From assembly GCA_017438285.1 (NCBI GenBank), contig JAFRVY010000020.1, forward strand, positions 1 to 40,051: a stretch of 40,051 nt of DNA, read 5' to 3'. Origin of the DNA: Bacillota bacterium (GTDB lineage Bacteria; Bacillota; Clostridia; Peptostreptococcales; Anaerovoracaceae). The stretch's first letter is position 1; every line of letters starts with the position of its first letter. The position numbers were made by a program, and so were the translations under genes. Shown here in pieces: positions 38,804 through 40,051 of the stretch. Under the pieces are notes generated by a model. That model saw nothing but the letters and a program-made list of their open reading frames with translations, had not been told where the DNA came from and did no database searches.

Positions 38804-39556
38804 ATGGATGAAAACTATCGCGTCACAATAGCACATGCTGTCAGCTCCGAGAACGGAACGACCTCGGGTAAGGGCGGCGATCAGACCGGAAAAGAAGTCC
38901 GCATTCAGGAATGGTACGCCAGCGGCGGCAAGTGGGACTATGTTATCCGATGCAAAAAGAAAGAGGACCGGGCAAAGATCGCGAGGAATGCCGAGGCCGG
39001 CGCCCGAAATGCCAATCTGGGATATTATCAGAGTGACAGATACAGCGCGTATGATATAGTCAAACCATACGGCTTCGATTACACCAAACTCACCAAGCCG
39101 GCAAATACCGACTGCTCCCAGATGGCGACAACGAATGCGAATTACGCCGGATATCCGATCCCGAGGGATACCTACACCGGCAACATGCGCGAACGCTACA
39201 AGGCTGTAGGCGGCTTCAAATTCTACAGCTCTGAGAAATATACCGCCGGATACAAGAAACTCGTTCCCGGCGATATACTACTCAGAGAAGGACATCATGC
39301 AGCGACGGTCATCAACAATGTGTACTGGCTGAAGACTACGATCAAGAAGTCAAACAGCACAGGAAGAAAAGATGATGTCAAAGCCTTGCAGGCTCGCCTC
39401 AATGAGCTTGACAAGGCCAAGCTTGAAGTCGATGGCATCTGGGGATCCTTAACAGAAGTGGCAGTCAAAAAGTTCCAGAACGATAATGGGCTCATGATTG
39501 ACGGAATAGTCGGGACAAAAACAGCCACAGCTCTCGGCTTCGTGTTCGGTTCATAA
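38804..39556 (+). CDS. Endolysin: NlpC/CHAP-like cysteine amidase/peptidase with C-terminal peptidoglycan-binding domain
   Basis: 250 aa, RBS AAGGAGG. The N-terminal ~175 residues carry a putative catalytic cysteine (ANTDCSQMATTNANYAGYPI, about C102) and histidine (PGDILLREGHHAATVINN), as in NlpC/P60-CHAP hydrolases. The C-terminal 65 residues (VKALQARLNELDKAKLEVDG, GSLTEVAVKKFQNDNGLM, DGIVGTKTATAL) are a PG_binding_1 domain. It degrades host peptidoglycan after holin opening. No signal peptide. It is the last phage gene, followed by a strong terminator. Confidence 0.88.
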   Translation: MDENYRVTIAHAVSSENGTTSGKGGDQTGKEVRIQEWYASGGKWDYVIRCKKKEDRAKIARNAEAGARNANLGYYQSDRYSAYDIVKPYGFDYTKLTKPANTDCSQMATTNANYAGYPIPRDTYTGNMRERYKAVGGFKFYSSEKYTAGYKKLVPGDILLREGHHAATVINNVYWLKTTIKKSNSTGRKDDVKALQARLNELDKAKLEVDGIWGSLTEVAVKKFQNDNGLMIDGIVGTKTATALGFVFGS

Positions 39557-39572
39557 CAATGTCTATCTAAAA

Positions 39573-39633
39573 GATAAAGAAAAAGAGATCTCCACAACAG
39601 GAGCTCTCTTTTTCTTATCTCTTAATATTTTTT
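39573..39633 (+). terminator. Strong intrinsic terminator after the endolysin
   Basis: A nearly perfect hairpin of about 21 bp: GATAAAGAAAAAGAGATCTCC pairs with GGAGCTCTCTTTTTCTTATC around ACAACA (39573-39620), followed by CTTAATATTTTTT. A-rich and T-rich flanks on both sides make it potentially bidirectional. It closes the late operon. Confidence 0.9.
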
Positions 39634-39723
39634 CGTGCAAAGTATATGTGGCACCAATATGCCAAAAACTTTACGACTGAGAAACATGAACCGCCTCGGC
39701 GGGTTCAAATTGTCCTCGTTCAA
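39634..39723. other. Non-coding stretch between terminator and tRNA; candidate location of the right attachment site
   Basis: 90 bp without a gene. It holds a bulged stem-loop GAACCGCC..GGCGGGTTC near 39687-39705. The phage/host junction probably lies here or in the tRNA 3' end, but the left att site is outside the window, so it cannot be defined. Confidence 0.35.
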
Positions 39724-39805
39724 TGCGGAGTAAGAGACTTGAACTCTCACGTCTGTTGACACATGATCCTTAGTCATGCCTGTCTGCCAATTCCAGCAAC
39801 TCCGC
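39724..39805 (-). tRNA. tRNA-Leu (anticodon AAG)
   Basis: On the minus strand the acceptor arms GCGGAGT (39805-39799) and ACTCCGC (39731-39725) pair perfectly with discriminator A at 39724. D-arm CTGGAATTGGCAG, anticodon stem CATGA/TCATG with loop CTAAGGA (anticodon AAG), a variable arm as in class II tRNAs, and T-arm GAGAG TTCAAGT CTCTT. CCA is not encoded. The 3' end faces the prophage, the usual orientation for integration at a tRNA, although the edge integrase is a serine enzyme. Confidence 0.9.
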
Positions 39806-39846
39806 ATCATACGCTCAAAAACAATCGTTTTCTCACGTGCTTTATT

Positions 39847-39875
39847 AGGATACACCCTGAAAAGACGTTTGTCAA
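39847..39875 (-). promoter_or_regulatory. Promoter of tRNA-Leu
   Basis: Minus-strand TTGACA (39875-39870), 17-nt spacer, TATCCT (39852-39847). The spacing is ideal, about 41 nt before the tRNA 5' end. Confidence 0.8.
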
Positions 39876-39936
39876 CAAGTTTTTTCATCTGTCAAACGCT
39901 TTTTTCATGTTGAAAATTTGCAAACCGATTGCAAGT

Positions 39937-39986
39937 AAAAGTTGCATTAGCTCTGAGAGGAAGAAAAGTTGCAATAGATTTGAGAA
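39937..39986 (+). repeat. Two imperfect direct repeats upstream of the last gene
   Basis: AAAAGTTGCATTAGCTCTGAGA (from 39937) and AAAAGTTGCAATAGATTTGAGA (from 39964) match at about 19 of 22 positions and start 27 bp apart, ending about 26 bp before the ATG at 40012. They could be a regulator's binding sites. Confidence 0.55.
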
Positions 39987-40011
39987 TTCGTATTAATAAG
40001 GAGATGATAAA

Positions 40012-40051
40012 ATGTGTAAATTACATAAAAATAATAACAATGCAAAAGAAA
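40012..40051 (+). CDS. Start of a gene cut by the window edge
   Basis: ATG 40012 with AAGGAG 8 nt upstream (39998-40003) opens MCKLHKNNNNAKE and runs off the window. Too little is present to identify it. Lower G+C and lysine/asparagine-rich composition differ from the phage genes, in keeping with host DNA beyond the prophage. Confidence 0.5.
   Translation, partial: MCKLHKNNNNAKE

Noticed and set aside
39622-39888. Minus-strand 88-aa ORF
   Set aside because: It covers the tRNA-Leu gene and its promoter, so it is not a protein gene.
1-40051. CRISPR arrays, rRNA genes and insertion sequences
   Set aside because: No regularly spaced direct repeats, rRNA motifs or transposase genes seen.

Overview
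The window is almost entirely one prophage. Moderate G+C, strong AGGAGG ribosome binding sites, a SleB-type hydrolase, an XkdX-like protein and an r1t-like holin point to a host in the Bacillota, most likely a Clostridia/Lachnospiraceae-type gut or rumen anaerobe (inference). The left end is cut inside the integrase. The right end runs past the lysis genes into a tRNA-Leu gene and the first codons of another gene, probably host DNA.

Layout. 1-2580: lysogeny module on the minus strand (large serine integrase, membrane-anchored SWIM protein, cI-like repressor) and a divergent promoter region with three 17-bp operators spaced exactly 31 bp. 2588-5418: Cro-like protein, a second (tyrosine) recombinase, an N6-methylase-like protein without a catalytic NPPY motif, and four small ORFs. 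5419-14619: replication/accessory module of plasmid flavour (HUH rolling-circle Rep preceded by a hairpin-rich non-coding stretch, PcfJ-like protein, large acidic proteins, SleB-type hydrolase, small Zn-binding proteins, DUF1064 nuclease). 14638-15166: sigma-region-4-like late regulator, a non-consensus late promoter and a terminator directly behind it. 15167-24831: packaging and head genes, mostly in lambda order (gpZ-like, Nu1-like, gpA, gpW, gpB, ClpP-type protease/scaffold, gpD, gpE, FI-like, FII-like). 24852-34753: P2-like contractile tail (sheath with a frameshift, tube, E/E' chaperone with a likely -1 frameshift, tape measure, X, D, gp25/W, J, I, collar fibre). 34775-37610: a diversity-generating retroelement (DGR). 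37567-39556: small tail/lysis genes, holin and endolysin, closed by a strong terminator.

Two signals stand out. (1) The DGR: a 118-bp template repeat (36163-36280) and a 118-bp variable repeat (35868-35985) at the 3' end of the fibre-tip gene differ at seven positions, all adenines in the template and all first codon positions. A reverse transcriptase with YVDD follows, and no Avd gene is recognisable beside it. (2) A dispersed 16-bp palindrome, GTTGCACCGGTGCAAC, occurs seven times (4585, 6959, 11086, 13760, 18517, 23415, 34116; four perfect). Two copies are intergenic and five lie inside genes, all in the same reading frame, encoding VAPVQP or a variant in low-complexity linkers or tails. 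It is unrelated to the repressor operators and I cannot assign it to a known element.

The genes form a temperate myovirus-like phage: repressor/Cro switch, Rep/PcfJ-type replication genes, late activator, lambda-type capsid and packaging, P2-type contractile tail, and a DGR that can retune the receptor-binding tip. The apparent frameshift in the sheath gene means the copy may be defective, unless it is a sequencing error.
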